Assembly: GCF_019192735.1 (NCBI RefSeq)
Contig: NZ_JAHTKP010000021.1
Location: 62,001-126,000, forward strand
Origin: Kitasatospora aureofaciens
GTDB lineage: Bacteria > Actinomycetota > Actinomycetes > Streptomycetales > Streptomycetaceae
Reading direction: 5' to 3'
DNA: 64,000 nucleotides
Below, piece after piece: positions 17,156 to 26,359 of the stretch (position 1 is its first letter; every line of letters starts with the position of its first letter). Below the pieces are notes generated by a model. That model worked only from the letters and a program-made list of their open reading frames with translations. It made no database searches and was not told where the DNA came from. The position numbers were made by a program, and so were the translations under genes.

Positions 17156-18672
17156 GCAACGCGCTGCTGGTCGCCGGGACGACGTCGGACGCGGGCAAGA
17201 GCGTGGTCACGGCGGGCATCTGCCGCTGGCTGGCCCGGCAGGGGGTCCGGGTGGCGCCGTTCAAGGCGCAGAACATGTCCCTGAACTCCTTCGTCACCGC
17301 CGACGGCGCCGAGATCGGCCGCGCCCAGGCGATGCAGGCGCAGGCCGCCCAGGTGGAGCCGGAGGCGGCGATGAACCCGGTGCTGCTGAAGCCCGGCGCG
17401 GACGGCCGCAGCCAGGTGGTGCTGCTGGGCAGGCCGGTCGCCGAGGTGGGCGCGCTGGACTACCGCGAGCGCAAGCCCGTCCTGCTGGAGCGCGCGCTGG
17501 AGTGCCTGGCGGATCTGCGCCGCCGCTACGACGTGGTGGTGTGCGAGGGCGCCGGCTCGCCCGCCGAGATCAACCTGCGGGACCGGGACATCGCCAACAT
17601 GGGCCTCGCGACGGCTGCCGGGCTGCCGGTGGTGGTGGTCGGGGACATCGACCGCGGGGGCGTCTTCGCGGCGATGTACGGGACGCTGGCGCTGCTGTCG
17701 GCGGAGGACCAGCGGCACGTGGCGGGCTGGTTCGTCAACAAGTTCCGCGGGGACGCGCGGCTGCTGGCGCCCGGGCTGGAGATGCTGCACGACCTGACCG
17801 GCCGTCCGGTGCTCGGCACGCTGCCGATGCTGCCGGGCCTGTGGCTGGACGCCGAGGACTCGCTGGACCTGACGACCGTGGTGGACCGGGTCGACGCGCG
17901 CGGGCCGCTCGGGGCTGACGTGCTGCGGGTGGCCGTGGTCCGCTTCCCCCGGCTGTCGAACTTCACCGACCTGGACGCGCTGGCGCAGGAGCCGGGTGTG
18001 CTGGTGCGCTGGGCGACCCGGCCGGAGGAGCTGGCCGACGCCGACCTGGTGGTGCTGCCCGGCACCCGGGCCACCGTGGCCGACCTGGCCTGGCTGCGCG
18101 AGCGCGGCCTGGAGCCGGCGCTGAAGGCGCGGGCGGCGGCCGGGCTGCCGATCCTCGGGGTGTGCGGCGGCTACCAGATGCTGGCGCGCTCGATCGACGA
18201 CGAGGTGGAGTCGAAGGCGGGTCAGGTCTCAGGGCTCGCCCTGCTGCCTACACACGTCCGGTTCGGCGCGGAGAAGGTGCTGGCGCGGCCGGTCGGCGAG
18301 GCGTACGGGCAGCGGGTCGACGGCTACGAGATCCACCATGGGGTGGTGAGCGTCGAGGGGGGTGAGCCCTTCTTGGACGGCTGCCGGGTGGGCGCGGTCT
18401 GGGGCACGACCTGGCACGGCGCGCTGGAGAACGACGGGTTCCGCCGTGAACTGCTGTGCGAGGTGGCCGAGTTGGCGGGCCGGGCGTTTGTCCCGGCGCC
18501 GGACACCTCGTTCGCCGCGGCGCGCGAGGCCCGGCTGGACCGGCTGGGGGACCTGATCGAGGAACACGCGGACACCGACGCGCTGTGGAAGCTGATCGAG
18601 GGCGGGGTGCCGGCGGCCGGATCGCTGCCGTTCCTGCCGCCCGGGGCGCCTGAGGAGGCTGGCAAAGCATGA
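17152..18672 (+). CDS. cobQ: cobyric acid synthase
   Basis: The 506-residue glutamine-dependent amidase amidates four carboxylates of adenosylcobyrinic acid a,c-diamide. An N-terminal dethiobiotin-synthase-like ATPase begins MSNALLVAGTTSDAGKSVVT and includes KAQNMSLNSFVTADG. The C-terminal class I glutaminase has nucleophile Cys in GVCGGYQML near residue 343 and the His region DGYEIHHG near 391. I start it at ATG 17152 (ATGA overlap with the repeat peptide), although a GTG 45 bases upstream lies in the same frame within the repeat. It overlaps the chelatase gene by 4 bp. Confidence 0.93.
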   Translation: MSNALLVAGTTSDAGKSVVTAGICRWLARQGVRVAPFKAQNMSLNSFVTADGAEIGRAQAMQAQAAQVEPEAAMNPVLLKPGADGRSQVVLLGRPVAEVGALDYRERKPVLLERALECLADLRRRYDVVVCEGAGSPAEINLRDRDIANMGLATAAGLPVVVVGDIDRGGVFAAMYGTLALLSAEDQRHVAGWFVNKFRGDARLLAPGLEMLHDLTGRPVLGTLPMLPGLWLDAEDSLDLTTVVDRVDARGPLGADVLRVAVVRFPRLSNFTDLDALAQEPGVLVRWATRPEELADADLVVLPGTRATVADLAWLRERGLEPALKARAAAGLPILGVCGGYQMLARSIDDEVESKAGQVSGLALLPTHVRFGAEKVLARPVGEAYGQRVDGYEIHHGVVSVEGGEPFLDGCRVGAVWGTTWHGALENDGFRRELLCEVAELAGRAFVPAPDTSFAAAREARLDRLGDLIEEHADTDALWKLIEGGVPAAGSLPFLPPGAPEEAGKA

Positions 18673-20726
18673 GTGACGTCCGGTATCCGTTCACCGCGGT
18701 CGTCGGGATGGCCGACCTGCGGCTGGGACTGCTGCTCAACGCGGTCTCCCCGGCCGTCGGCGGCGTGCTGGTGCGCGGCGAGAAGGGCACCGCCAAGTCG
18801 ACCATGGTGCGCGCGCTGGCCGGCCTGCTGCCGTCCATCGCCACCGTCGACGGCTGCCGTTTCGCCTGCGACCCGGCCGCGGCCGACCCGCAGTGCCCGG
18901 ATGGGCCCCATGTTGGCACGTCCGCTTCCGAACGCCCCTCCCAGCTGGTCGAGTTGCCGGTCGGCGTGGCCGAGGACCGGATCGTCGGCTCGCTCGACCT
19001 GGAGCGGGCGCTCGCCGAGGGCGTCAAGGCGTACGAGCCCGGGCTGCTCGCCAAGGCGCACCGCGGGGTGCTCTACATCGACGAGGTGAACCTGCTCCAG
19101 GACCACGTGGTGGACCTGCTGCTGGACGCCGCCGCGATGGGCCGCTCGTACGTCGAGCGCGAGGGCGTGTCGGTGCGGCACGCGGCCCGGTTCCTGCTGG
19201 TCGGCACGATGAACCCGGAGGAGGGCGAGCTGCGGCCGCAGCTGCTCGACCGGTTCGGGCTGACCGTGGAGATCGCCGCCACGCGGGATCCGGCGGAGCG
19301 TGCGGAGGTGGTGCGGCGGCGGCTCGCGTACGACGCGGATCCGGTTTCGTTCGCCGCGCGATTCGCGGCGGAGGAGCGGGAGCTCGCCGAACGGATCACC
19401 ACCGCACGGGAGTTGCTGTCGAAGGTGGAGCTTACGGATGTGGCGCTCCGCCAGATTACTGCGGTGTGTGCTGCGTTCGAGGTGGACGGGCTGCGCGCGG
19501 ACATCGTGATGGCGCGCACTGCCGTCGCGCTGGCCGCGTGGGACGGGCGGACGGAGGTGCTGGAGGAGGACGTCCGCAAGGCCGCCCAGCTGGCGCTGCC
19601 GCACCGGCGCCGTCGCAACCCGTTCGACGCGCCCGGGCTGGACGAGGAGCAGCTGGACCGGACGCTGGAGGAGCACGCGCAGTCGGAGGAGGAGCCGGAG
19701 GGCGAAGGCGACGGGGACGGCAACGGGCCCGAGGACGACGGCCCGGGCCCGGACGGCGGCCCCGGAGGCGGTCCGGACGGCGGCGGGGCGCCCGAGCCCG
19801 CGGACGGCCCGGAGGCACCGGAAGCCTCGGTCTCGGGCACGCCCGAGCAGCCCGTCCCGGCCCAACACCCCGCCCCCGCCCGGGAGTCGGCGCCGGTCGC
19901 GGCCGGAGACCCGTACCGCACCCGGCTGTTCACCGTGCACGGCACCGGCCGCGGCGCCCAGGGCCGCCGCTCCCCCGCCGAGACCGACGGCGGCCACACC
20001 GTCCGCTCCCGACGCCCGCGGGGCACGCTCAGCCGGCTGCACCTGACCGCCACCCTGCAGGCCGCCGCGCCGCACCAGGTGGCGCGCGGGCGATCCGGTC
20101 GCGCGCTGGTGCTGCAGAAGGACGACTTCCGCGAACAGGTGCGCCAGGGCCGGGAGTCCAACCTGGTGCTGTTCGTCGTCGACGCCTCCGGCTCGATGGC
20201 GGCCCGGCAGCGGATGACCGCCGTCAAGGGCGCCGTGCTGTCGCTGCTGATGGACGCCTACCAGCGGCGCGACAAGATCGGCATGATCACGTTCCGGGGC
20301 GCGGGCGCCGAACTGGCGCTCCCGCCGACCTCGTCCGTCGAGGTCGGCGCGGCCCGGCTGGAGTCGCTGCCCACCGGCGGGCGCACCCCGCTGGCCGCCG
20401 GGCTGCTGCGCGCGCACGAGGTGCTGCGGGTCGAGCGGCTGCGCGACCCGAGCCGCCGCCCGCTGGTCGTCGTGGTGACCGACGGCCGGGCCACCGGCGG
20501 GCGCGACGCGCTCGCCCAGTCGCAGCGCGCGGCCGAACTGTTCGCCGCCCAGGGCGTCGCCAGTGTGGTGCTGGACTGCGAGTCGGGCCCGGTCCGGCTC
20601 GGCCTCGCCCGTACCCTGGCCGGGCGCCTCGGCGGCACCGCCGTCACCCTGGACGAGCTGCGCGCCGAGGGCGTCGCCTCGCTCGTCCGCGAGAACCGTG
20701 CTTCTTCGATGCGAAAGGCGGCCTGA
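18669..20726 (+). CDS. ChlI/ChlD-type chelatase subunit, probable cobaltochelatase partner
   Basis: The 685-residue protein joins an AAA+ ATPase (Walker A GEKGTAKST near residue 38, Walker B GVLYIDEVNLL near 134) to a C-terminal von Willebrand A domain with the metal site DASGSMAARQ near residue 502. An acidic Gly/Pro/Asp-rich linker spans about residues 335-425. This equals a fused BchI/BchD (CobS/CobT-like) motor subunit that would drive metal insertion with a CobN-type large subunit. No cobN is in this window. Position between cobQ and cobO supports cobalt. Confidence 0.87.
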   Translation: MSDVRYPFTAVVGMADLRLGLLLNAVSPAVGGVLVRGEKGTAKSTMVRALAGLLPSIATVDGCRFACDPAAADPQCPDGPHVGTSASERPSQLVELPVGVAEDRIVGSLDLERALAEGVKAYEPGLLAKAHRGVLYIDEVNLLQDHVVDLLLDAAAMGRSYVEREGVSVRHAARFLLVGTMNPEEGELRPQLLDRFGLTVEIAATRDPAERAEVVRRRLAYDADPVSFAARFAAEERELAERITTARELLSKVELTDVALRQITAVCAAFEVDGLRADIVMARTAVALAAWDGRTEVLEEDVRKAAQLALPHRRRRNPFDAPGLDEEQLDRTLEEHAQSEEEPEGEGDGDGNGPEDDGPGPDGGPGGGPDGGGAPEPADGPEAPEASVSGTPEQPVPAQHPAPARESAPVAAGDPYRTRLFTVHGTGRGAQGRRSPAETDGGHTVRSRRPRGTLSRLHLTATLQAAAPHQVARGRSGRALVLQKDDFREQVRQGRESNLVLFVVDASGSMAARQRMTAVKGAVLSLLMDAYQRRDKIGMITFRGAGAELALPPTSSVEVGAARLESLPTGGRTPLAAGLLRAHEVLRVERLRDPSRRPLVVVVTDGRATGGRDALAQSQRAAELFAAQGVASVVLDCESGPVRLGLARTLAGRLGGTAVTLDELRAEGVASLVRENRASSMRKAA

Positions 20727-20731
20727 GCGCC

Positions 20732-21337
20732 ATGCCCAAGGGAGTGCCCGAGAACGTCCCCGACGACGGCCTGACGACCCGTCAGCGCCGCACGCTGCCG
20801 ATCACCGCCGTGCACACCGGCCCCGGCAAGGGCAAGTCCACGGCCGCGTTCGGCATGGCGCTGCGGGCCTGGAACCAGGGCTGGCCGATCGGGGTGTTCC
20901 AGTTCGTGAAGTCCGCCAAGTGGAAGGTCGGCGAGGAGAACGCGCTGCGCGTGCTCGGCGCCTCCGGCGAGGGCGGCACGGTGGCCTGGCACAAGATGGG
21001 CGAGGGCTGGTCCTGGGTCCAGCGGTCCGCCGAGATGGAGATGTCGAGCGAGGAGGCGGCCAAGGAGGGCTGGGAGCAGGTCAAGCGCGACCTCGCCGCC
21101 GAGTCCTACCGCTTCTACGTGCTCGACGAGTTCACGTACCCGATGCACTGGGGCTGGATCGACGTCGAGGAGGTGCTGGCGGTGCTCAAGGACCGTCCGG
21201 GCAGCCAGCACGTCGTCATCACCGGCCGGTACGCGCCCGAGCCGCTGACCGAATTCGCCGACCTGGTCACCGAGATGACCAAGGTCAGGCACCCCATGGA
21301 CGCCGGCCGCAAGGGCCAGCGCGGTATCGAGTGGTAG
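20732..21337 (+). CDS. cobO: corrinoid adenosyltransferase
   Basis: The 201-residue protein of the CobO/BtuR family transfers the adenosyl group of ATP to cob(I)yrinic acid a,c-diamide or related corrinoids. It has the characteristic P-loop HTGPGKGKSTAAFGMALRA near residue 29 and the later motif VLDEFTYPMHWGWID. ATG 20732 follows the chelatase stop by 5 nt; the frame is open further upstream as a shadow of the chelatase gene. cobB starts 4 nt after the stop. Confidence 0.94.
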   Translation: MPKGVPENVPDDGLTTRQRRTLPITAVHTGPGKGKSTAAFGMALRAWNQGWPIGVFQFVKSAKWKVGEENALRVLGASGEGGTVAWHKMGEGWSWVQRSAEMEMSSEEAAKEGWEQVKRDLAAESYRFYVLDEFTYPMHWGWIDVEEVLAVLKDRPGSQHVVITGRYAPEPLTEFADLVTEMTKVRHPMDAGRKGQRGIEW

Positions 21338-21341
21338 CTCC

Positions 21342-22712
21342 TTGAACATTCCTCGCCTCGTCGTCGCCGCGCCCTCCTCGGGCGCGGGCAAGACCACCGT
21401 CGCCACCGGCCTGATCGCGGCACTCGCCGCGCGCGGGCTGGCGGTGTCGCCGCACAAGGTCGGCCCGGACTACATCGACCCGGGCTACCACGCGCTGGCC
21501 GCCGGGCGCCCGGGCCGCAACCTGGACGCCTTCCTTTGCGGGCCCGAGCGGATCGCGCCGCTGTTCCTGCACGGCGCGGCCGGGGCGGACGTCGCCGTCG
21601 TCGAGGGGGTCATGGGGCTGTTCGACGGGGCGTCCGGGCGTGGGGAGCTGGCGTCCACGGCGCACGTCGCCAAGCTGCTCCGGGCGCCGGTGGTGCTCGT
21701 GGTGGACGGCAGCTCGCAGTCGCGGTCGGTGGCCGCGCTGGTGCACGGCTTCGCCTCCTGGGACCCGCAGGTGCGGCTCGCGGGCGTCATCCTCAACCGG
21801 GTCGCCTCCGACCGCCACGAGCACCTCCTGCGCGAGGCCCTGGAGGAGGGATCCGGCGTGCCCGTGCTGGGCGCGCTGCGCCGGTCGGCGGCGGTCGCCA
21901 CGCCCTCGCGCCACCTCGGGCTGATCCCGGCCGTGGAGCGGTCGGCGGAGGCGCTGAAGGCCGTCGCGGACATGGGCGAACTCGTCGCCTCCTCGGTCGA
22001 CTTGGATGCCCTGCTCGAACTGGCCAGGACCGCACCGGAGTTGGACGCACAGCCATGGGACCCGGCAGCCGAGGTCGCACCGGTCCCGGGTGCGCCGCGG
22101 ATCGCGATGGCGGGCGGGGCCGCGTTCTCGTTCTCGTACGCCGAGAACGCCGAACTGCTCGGCGCGGCGGGCGCGGAGGTCGTCCCGTTCGACCCGCTGC
22201 ACGCCTCCGCGCTGCCGGAGGGAACGGCCGGGCTGGTCATCGGCGGCGGCTTCCCCGAGCTGTACGTCCGGGAGTTGAGCGGGAACGCCGAACTGCGCCG
22301 GGCGATAGCGGCGTTCGCGGCCTCCGGCGGGCCGATTGCCGCCGAGTGCGCCGGACTGCTGTACCTGGGACGCGAGTTGGACGGCCTGCCGATGTGCGGC
22401 GTGCTCGACACCTCCGCCCGCATGACCGAACGGCTCACCCTCGGCTACCGGGAGGCCGTCGCCCTGCACGACTCCCCGCTCGGCCCGGCCGGCACCCGGC
22501 TGCGCGGACACGAGTTCCACCGGACGGTCTGCGAGCCGGGCGCGGGCGAACTCCCCGCCTGGGGATGGCGGTTGCCCACCGGGCCCCGGATGGAGGGGTT
22601 CGCGGGCGGGAACGTCCACGCGTCGTACCTGCACCTTCACTGGGCGGGATCGCCGTCGCTGGCCTCTTCGTTCGCTGCTGCGGCGGCGACGTACGGGGGC
22701 CACGTCTCCTAG
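21342..22712 (+). CDS. cobB: cobyrinic acid a,c-diamide synthase
   Basis: The 456-residue enzyme performs two glutamine-dependent amidations. The N-terminal ATPase has SSGAGKTTVATGL near residue 11 and VGPDYIDPGYH near 40. The C-terminal glutaminase has AECAGLLYLGREL with the nucleophile Cys near residue 330 and a late His in RGHEFHRT. TTG 21342, only 4 nt after cobO, is the only suitable start. It is the last gene of the first cobalamin block. Confidence 0.93.
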   Translation: MNIPRLVVAAPSSGAGKTTVATGLIAALAARGLAVSPHKVGPDYIDPGYHALAAGRPGRNLDAFLCGPERIAPLFLHGAAGADVAVVEGVMGLFDGASGRGELASTAHVAKLLRAPVVLVVDGSSQSRSVAALVHGFASWDPQVRLAGVILNRVASDRHEHLLREALEEGSGVPVLGALRRSAAVATPSRHLGLIPAVERSAEALKAVADMGELVASSVDLDALLELARTAPELDAQPWDPAAEVAPVPGAPRIAMAGGAAFSFSYAENAELLGAAGAEVVPFDPLHASALPEGTAGLVIGGGFPELYVRELSGNAELRRAIAAFAASGGPIAAECAGLLYLGRELDGLPMCGVLDTSARMTERLTLGYREAVALHDSPLGPAGTRLRGHEFHRTVCEPGAGELPAWGWRLPTGPRMEGFAGGNVHASYLHLHWAGSPSLASSFAAAAATYGGHVS

Positions 22713-22721
22713 GATCCCCGC

Positions 22722-23255
22722 ATGAACGTGATCGTCCTCAACGGGGGCTCCAGCTCCGGCAAGTCGAGCATCGCGCGGTGCCTGCAGGAGCTGCTGCCGG
22801 AGCCGTGGCTGCACCTCGGGGCGGACACCCTGGTCGGCGCGCTGCCGCCGTCGCTGATCGGTGGCGGCGAGGGCATCGGCGGCCTGGACGACGGCGGCGG
22901 CACGGTGAGCGTCGGGCCTGCCTTCGCAGCGCTCGACGCCGCCTGGTCGGTCGGCGTGGCGGCGATGGCGCGGGCCGGGGCCCGGATCGTCGTGGACGAG
23001 GTGTTCCTCGGCACCACCGCCTCGCAGGAGCGGTGGCGGACGGCGCTGCACGGGCTGGACGTGCTGTGGGTGGGCGTCCGGTGCGACGCCGCCGTGGCGG
23101 CGGCCCGGGAGGCCGCCCGCGGCGACCGCGTCGCCGGGATGGCCGCCGCGCAGGCGGAGGCGGTGCACGTGGGGGTCACGTACGACGTGGAAGTGGACAC
23201 GGTGCGGGCCGATGTGGTCACGTGCGCCCGAACCGTCCTCGACCACCTGGCCTGA
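22722..23255 (+). CDS. chloramphenicol phosphotransferase-like kinase
   Basis: The 177-residue protein resembles the CPT family of small P-loop kinases: [16 protein letters not shown] near residue 6 is the Walker A motif, and GADTLV and [10 protein letters not shown] follow. In S. venezuelae the family inactivates chloramphenicol, but most homologues have unknown substrates. It follows cobB by 9 nt and may be read through from that operon; a link to cobalamin is not known. Resistance should not be assumed. Confidence 0.75.
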   Translation: MNVIVLNGGSSSGKSSIARCLQELLPEPWLHLGADTLVGALPPSLIGGGEGIGGLDDGGGTVSVGPAFAALDAAWSVGVAAMARAGARIVVDEVFLGTTASQERWRTALHGLDVLWVGVRCDAAVAAAREAARGDRVAGMAAAQAEAVHVGVTYDVEVDTVRADVVTCARTVLDHLA

Positions 23256-23264
23256 TGCGGTTGA

Positions 23265-23297
23265 CTGTTCCGCAGGGTTGTCTGTTCCGCAGGGTTC
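23265..23297. repeat. 17-bp tandem duplication before the OsmC gene
   Basis: CTGTTCCGCAGGGTT occurs at 23265-23279 and again at 23282-23296. It lies between the CPT-like gene and the OsmC gene, 24 bp before the latter's ATG, and probably affects only the leader. Confidence 0.8.
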
Positions 23298-23319
23298 GGT
23301 TTCGAGGAGAGGCACGCGC

Positions 23320-23793
23320 ATGGCCAAGCAGCACACCTACACCGCCGAGATCACCTGGACCGGCAACCAGGGCACCGGCACCAGCGACTACCGCTCCTAC
23401 GCCCGCGACCACGAGGTGGCCGCCGCAGGCCTGCCGACCATCCCCGGCTCCTCCGACCCCGCCTTCCGCGGCGACCCGGCCCGCTGGAACCCAGAGCAGT
23501 TGCTGCTCGCGTCGATCTCGCAGTGCCACCTGCTCTGGTACCTGCACCTGTGCGCCGTCAACGGCGTCGTCGTGACCTCGTACGTCGACAACCCCGTCGG
23601 CACGATGGCCGAGACGCCCGAGGGCGGGCACTTCACCTCGGCCGTGCTGCACCCGCGGATCGAGGTCGCGTCGGAGGGCATGGTCGAGAAGGCGCTCGCC
23701 CTGCACACCGACGCACACCGGGCCTGCTTCATCGCCAACTCGGTCAACTTCCCGGTCCGGCACGAGCCGGTGGTGACGGTCGCGGGCCAGTGA
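23320..23793 (+). CDS. OsmC-family protein
   Basis: The 157-residue OsmC/Ohr-like protein has a catalytic-type Cys in LASISQCHLLWYLH near residue 69 and a second Cys in AHRACFIANSVNFPV near 137. Both redox cysteines of the family are present, so thiol-dependent peroxide reduction is plausible. ATG 23320 is preceded by GAGGAGAGG. A strong hairpin follows the stop. Confidence 0.82.
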   Translation: MAKQHTYTAEITWTGNQGTGTSDYRSYARDHEVAAAGLPTIPGSSDPAFRGDPARWNPEQLLLASISQCHLLWYLHLCAVNGVVVTSYVDNPVGTMAETPEGGHFTSAVLHPRIEVASEGMVEKALALHTDAHRACFIANSVNFPVRHEPVVTVAGQ

Positions 23794-23800
23794 GCCCTCC

Positions 23801-23837
23801 GGCCGAGCGGGAACTGCTGCGGCGTTCCCGCTCGGCC
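23801..23837. terminator. bidirectional terminator
   Basis: A 14-bp perfect stem (23801-23814 with 23824-23837) with a 9-nt loop lies between the convergent OsmC and kinase genes. Confidence 0.85.
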
Positions 23838-23941
23838 GCGCCCGCTCGCGGCTCCCTCGCTCGGCAACATCCGCCGCCCTGCCGATCCGACCTCGGCCAT
23901 CACCGGGCGGACAGGCCCGGGTGTCGGGCCCCAGGCCCGGT

Positions 23942-25618
23942 TCAGAGCGCCAGCGTCTGCCAGCCCCGGGTGATCTGGTCGTGGACGGCGGCCGGTTCGC
24001 GCGGCACCGCCTGCTGGGTCGTCAGCGCCGCCAGCAGGCCCGCGCCGTCCGCCGGGCGCTGCGCCGGGTCGATGGCCAGGGCCTGGGTGACGACTGCGGC
24101 GAGCGCCGGGTCGATGGCCTGGACCGCCGCCAGCGCGGCCGGCTCGGGCCCGGTGTCCACGATCCGGCGGATCACCGCGCCCGTGCTGGTCGCCGCGAAC
24201 GGGCTGGCGCCGTGCGCCGCGCACACCACGCAGCACGCCCACGCCCAGACGTCGGCGGCCGTGCCGACCCGCTCGTCGCCGAACTGCTCCGGCGCCATGT
24301 ACGTCAGGGTGCCAGGACCGCCGCCGGTGACGGTGAGCCGGGTGCCGTCCACGATCGCCGCGATGCCGAAGTCGAGCAGGCGCGGACCGGCGGTGGTCAG
24401 CATGATGTTGGCCGGCTTGAGGTCCCGGTGCACCAGCCCGAGCCGGTGCACCCCGGACAGGGCCACGGCGAGCGCCAACGCCAGGGCGCGCAGCGCCTCC
24501 GGGGAGCGGATCGGCCCCTGCTCGCGCAGGTGCGCGTCGAGGGGCTGGCCGTCCAGCAACTCCATGGCCAGGTACGGGCGTCCGGCGTCCACCCCGGCGT
24601 CGAGCACCCGGGCGGTGTAGGCGCCGGGGACCATCGCCAGCACCTCGGACTCGCGCTGGAAGCGGCGCAGCAGCTCGGCGTCGTTGAGGAGTTCGAGGTT
24701 GATGGTCTTCAGCGCGACCTGCGTCGCCGAACCCTGGCGCTGGGCGAGGTACACCGTGCCCATGCCACCGGAACCGATCCGGCCGAGGAGCTGGTAGCCG
24801 CCGATCGTGCGGGGCTCGTGCGGGCTCAGGGGGTGGCGGGCGAGCGGCGGCGTGGGCGTTGCGGCGGGCGGGACGGGCGTTGCGGGAGGCTGGACGGGCT
24901 GCGCGGGAGGGACGTACTGGGGCGCGGGCGGCGCGTACTGCGGGGCGGGAGGGGCGTACTGCGTCGGGACGTACCCCTGCGGCGGCACGGTGGCCGCGTA
25001 CGGGTTCGGCGGCGGCAGTTGGTCGGCCTCGGCGCCGACCGTCCGGGGACGTCGGCTCACGAGCACGGCCACGATCTGGAACAGCAGCGCGGCGATGATC
25101 AGGCCGACCGGCAGGAGAAACACGCCGATCGCCGCGCGGAGGGCGACCAGACCGACGATCCGGAGCTGGGTCGGACCGGAGTACCACGCCTGCCTGGGCA
25201 TGCCGACGGTCAGCAGGTTGCGCTGGGTCAGGTACCAGAGCAGCAGCCAGAGCACCAGGCACCCGATGAAGGGGACGAGGTACCAGATCCGTGCCACCCC
25301 GCGGGCCAAGTGCAGCTCGATGGCCAGGTAGCGCGCGTTGTCGATGTAGAAATGCTGCCGCAGCATGATGAAGCCGTGGTTGAACCAGGCGAACATCAGG
25401 GCTTGCAGTCCGACGGCGCAGAGAAGGCCCACCGCCACCTCGCCGATGGTCGCGCCCAGGCCGCCCGGAGCGCCTGCGCTCGCATCCACGCCGGCGGCCG
25501 CCAACGCCCGTCGGCGCGTCGCCGTTTGGGCGCGCACGAGCACGGGCAGTGTCGCCAGCCGCAGCAGCAGTGCCACTCCGACGACGATCAGGACAGCGAG
25601 ATCGAACATATTCAGCAT
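23942..25618 (-). CDS. membrane Ser/Thr protein kinase with C-terminal kinase domain
   Basis: The 558-residue protein has an unusual order. Four or so membrane helices fill residues 1-190. A Pro/Gln/Tyr-rich linker with repeated QYAPPAP units covers about 200-265. A complete Hanks-type kinase follows from residue 275 to the end. Kinase motifs: GSGGMGTVYLA, VALKTI (Lys), VHRDLKPANIM, DFGIA and YMAPEQF. All catalytic residues are present. Most streptomycete kinases have the reverse order, kinase first. GGGGGA precedes ATG 25618, which I prefer over the upstream GTG 25651. The kinase domain should face the cytoplasm. Confidence 0.87.
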   Translation of the reverse strand: MLNMFDLAVLIVVGVALLLRLATLPVLVRAQTATRRRALAAAGVDASAGAPGGLGATIGEVAVGLLCAVGLQALMFAWFNHGFIMLRQHFYIDNARYLAIELHLARGVARIWYLVPFIGCLVLWLLLWYLTQRNLLTVGMPRQAWYSGPTQLRIVGLVALRAAIGVFLLPVGLIIAALLFQIVAVLVSRRPRTVGAEADQLPPPNPYAATVPPQGYVPTQYAPPAPQYAPPAPQYVPPAQPVQPPATPVPPAATPTPPLARHPLSPHEPRTIGGYQLLGRIGSGGMGTVYLAQRQGSATQVALKTINLELLNDAELLRRFQRESEVLAMVPGAYTARVLDAGVDAGRPYLAMELLDGQPLDAHLREQGPIRSPEALRALALALAVALSGVHRLGLVHRDLKPANIMLTTAGPRLLDFGIAAIVDGTRLTVTGGGPGTLTYMAPEQFGDERVGTAADVWAWACCVVCAAHGASPFAATSTGAVIRRIVDTGPEPAALAAVQAIDPALAAVVTQALAIDPAQRPADGAGLLAALTTQQAVPREPAAVHDQITRGWQTLAL

Positions 25619-25675
25619 GCTTCCCCCTGCACGCCCGTCGTTCGGGCACACGGAGTATAGGGGGATCGGCCGTTG

Positions 25676-26260
25676 CTACTCCGGCCGGGCCAGCAACGCG
25701 GTCAGGTAGCGCGCCACGTCGTCCTGCAGTTCGGCGGACGTCGGCGGGTGGCCGTGTCCGCTGCCGGCCGTCGCGTTGAAGAGCACGCCGTCGCACCAGC
25801 GGATCAGGCGGCGGGCGTCCGCGGCGGGCTCCGGCGAGCCGCAGCGGGCGAGGAGGAGCGCGGCGACGTCGAGGAAGCGTGCGCCCAGCCGGTCGTAGAC
25901 GTCCCTCAGTTCGGGGCGGCGGGCGGCCTCCAACGCGAGTTCGATGCGCGCGACGGTGAGCGTGCGGCCGGAGGTGAGCGCCTGGTGCAGGCCGTCGGCC
26001 GCGACCTGGGCGAGCAGCTCGCGGGGCGAGCCCGGCATCAGGGCCGGGTCGAGGAACCCGGCGGACTCCAGTTCGGCGATCCGGGTCAGCGCGAGTTCGA
26101 GCAGGGCGGCCCTGGTCCGGGCGAGGTTCGACGTCGAGCCGGTGGGCAGCCCGGCCGCCTCGTCCACCGCGCGGTGGGTGAGCCCGCGCAGGCCACGTTC
26201 GGCGATCAGGGCGATGGCGGCGTCTGCGATCAGGGTCGGGCGCGGGGGCTGGGACGTCAT
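25676..26260 (-). CDS. TetR-family regulator
   Basis: The 194-residue protein has an N-terminal TetR helix-turn-helix (GLTHRAVDEAAGLPTGSTSN, about residues 24-43). The variant STSN in the recognition helix places it with streptomycete TetR proteins having a TetR_C-like domain. It is divergent from the FAD monooxygenase gene with two matching palindromic sites between them, so mutual control is inferred. An in-frame ATG at 26272 would add four residues; neither start has a strong ribosome site. Confidence 0.85.
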   Translation of the reverse strand: MTSQPPRPTLIADAAIALIAERGLRGLTHRAVDEAAGLPTGSTSNLARTRAALLELALTRIAELESAGFLDPALMPGSPRELLAQVAADGLHQALTSGRTLTVARIELALEAARRPELRDVYDRLGARFLDVAALLLARCGSPEPAADARRLIRWCDGVLFNATAGSGHGHPPTSAELQDDVARYLTALLARPE

Positions 26261-26301
26261 GCGTCCGATCATGGCCGTTTTCGGTGACCATCCCCAACTC
26301 A

Positions 26302-26346
26302 CTACATGTGCAGTACGGTGTTGGGGAGTGGCAACTACAGGTGTAG
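26302..26346. promoter_or_regulatory. two operator-like palindromes between TetR and monooxygenase genes
   Basis: CTACATGTGCAG at 26302-26313 and CTACAGGTGTAG at 26335-26346 share CTACANGTGNAG. They are 33 bp apart, about three helical turns, so a regulator could bind both on one face. The second site ends just before GAGGAGA, the ribosome site of the monooxygenase gene. Confidence 0.6.
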
Positions 26347-26359
26347 TGAGGAGATCTTC

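Noticed and set aside
22722-23255. Chloramphenicol resistance gene
   Set aside because: Only the general CPT-like P-loop kinase pattern is visible; most members have no shown resistance role.
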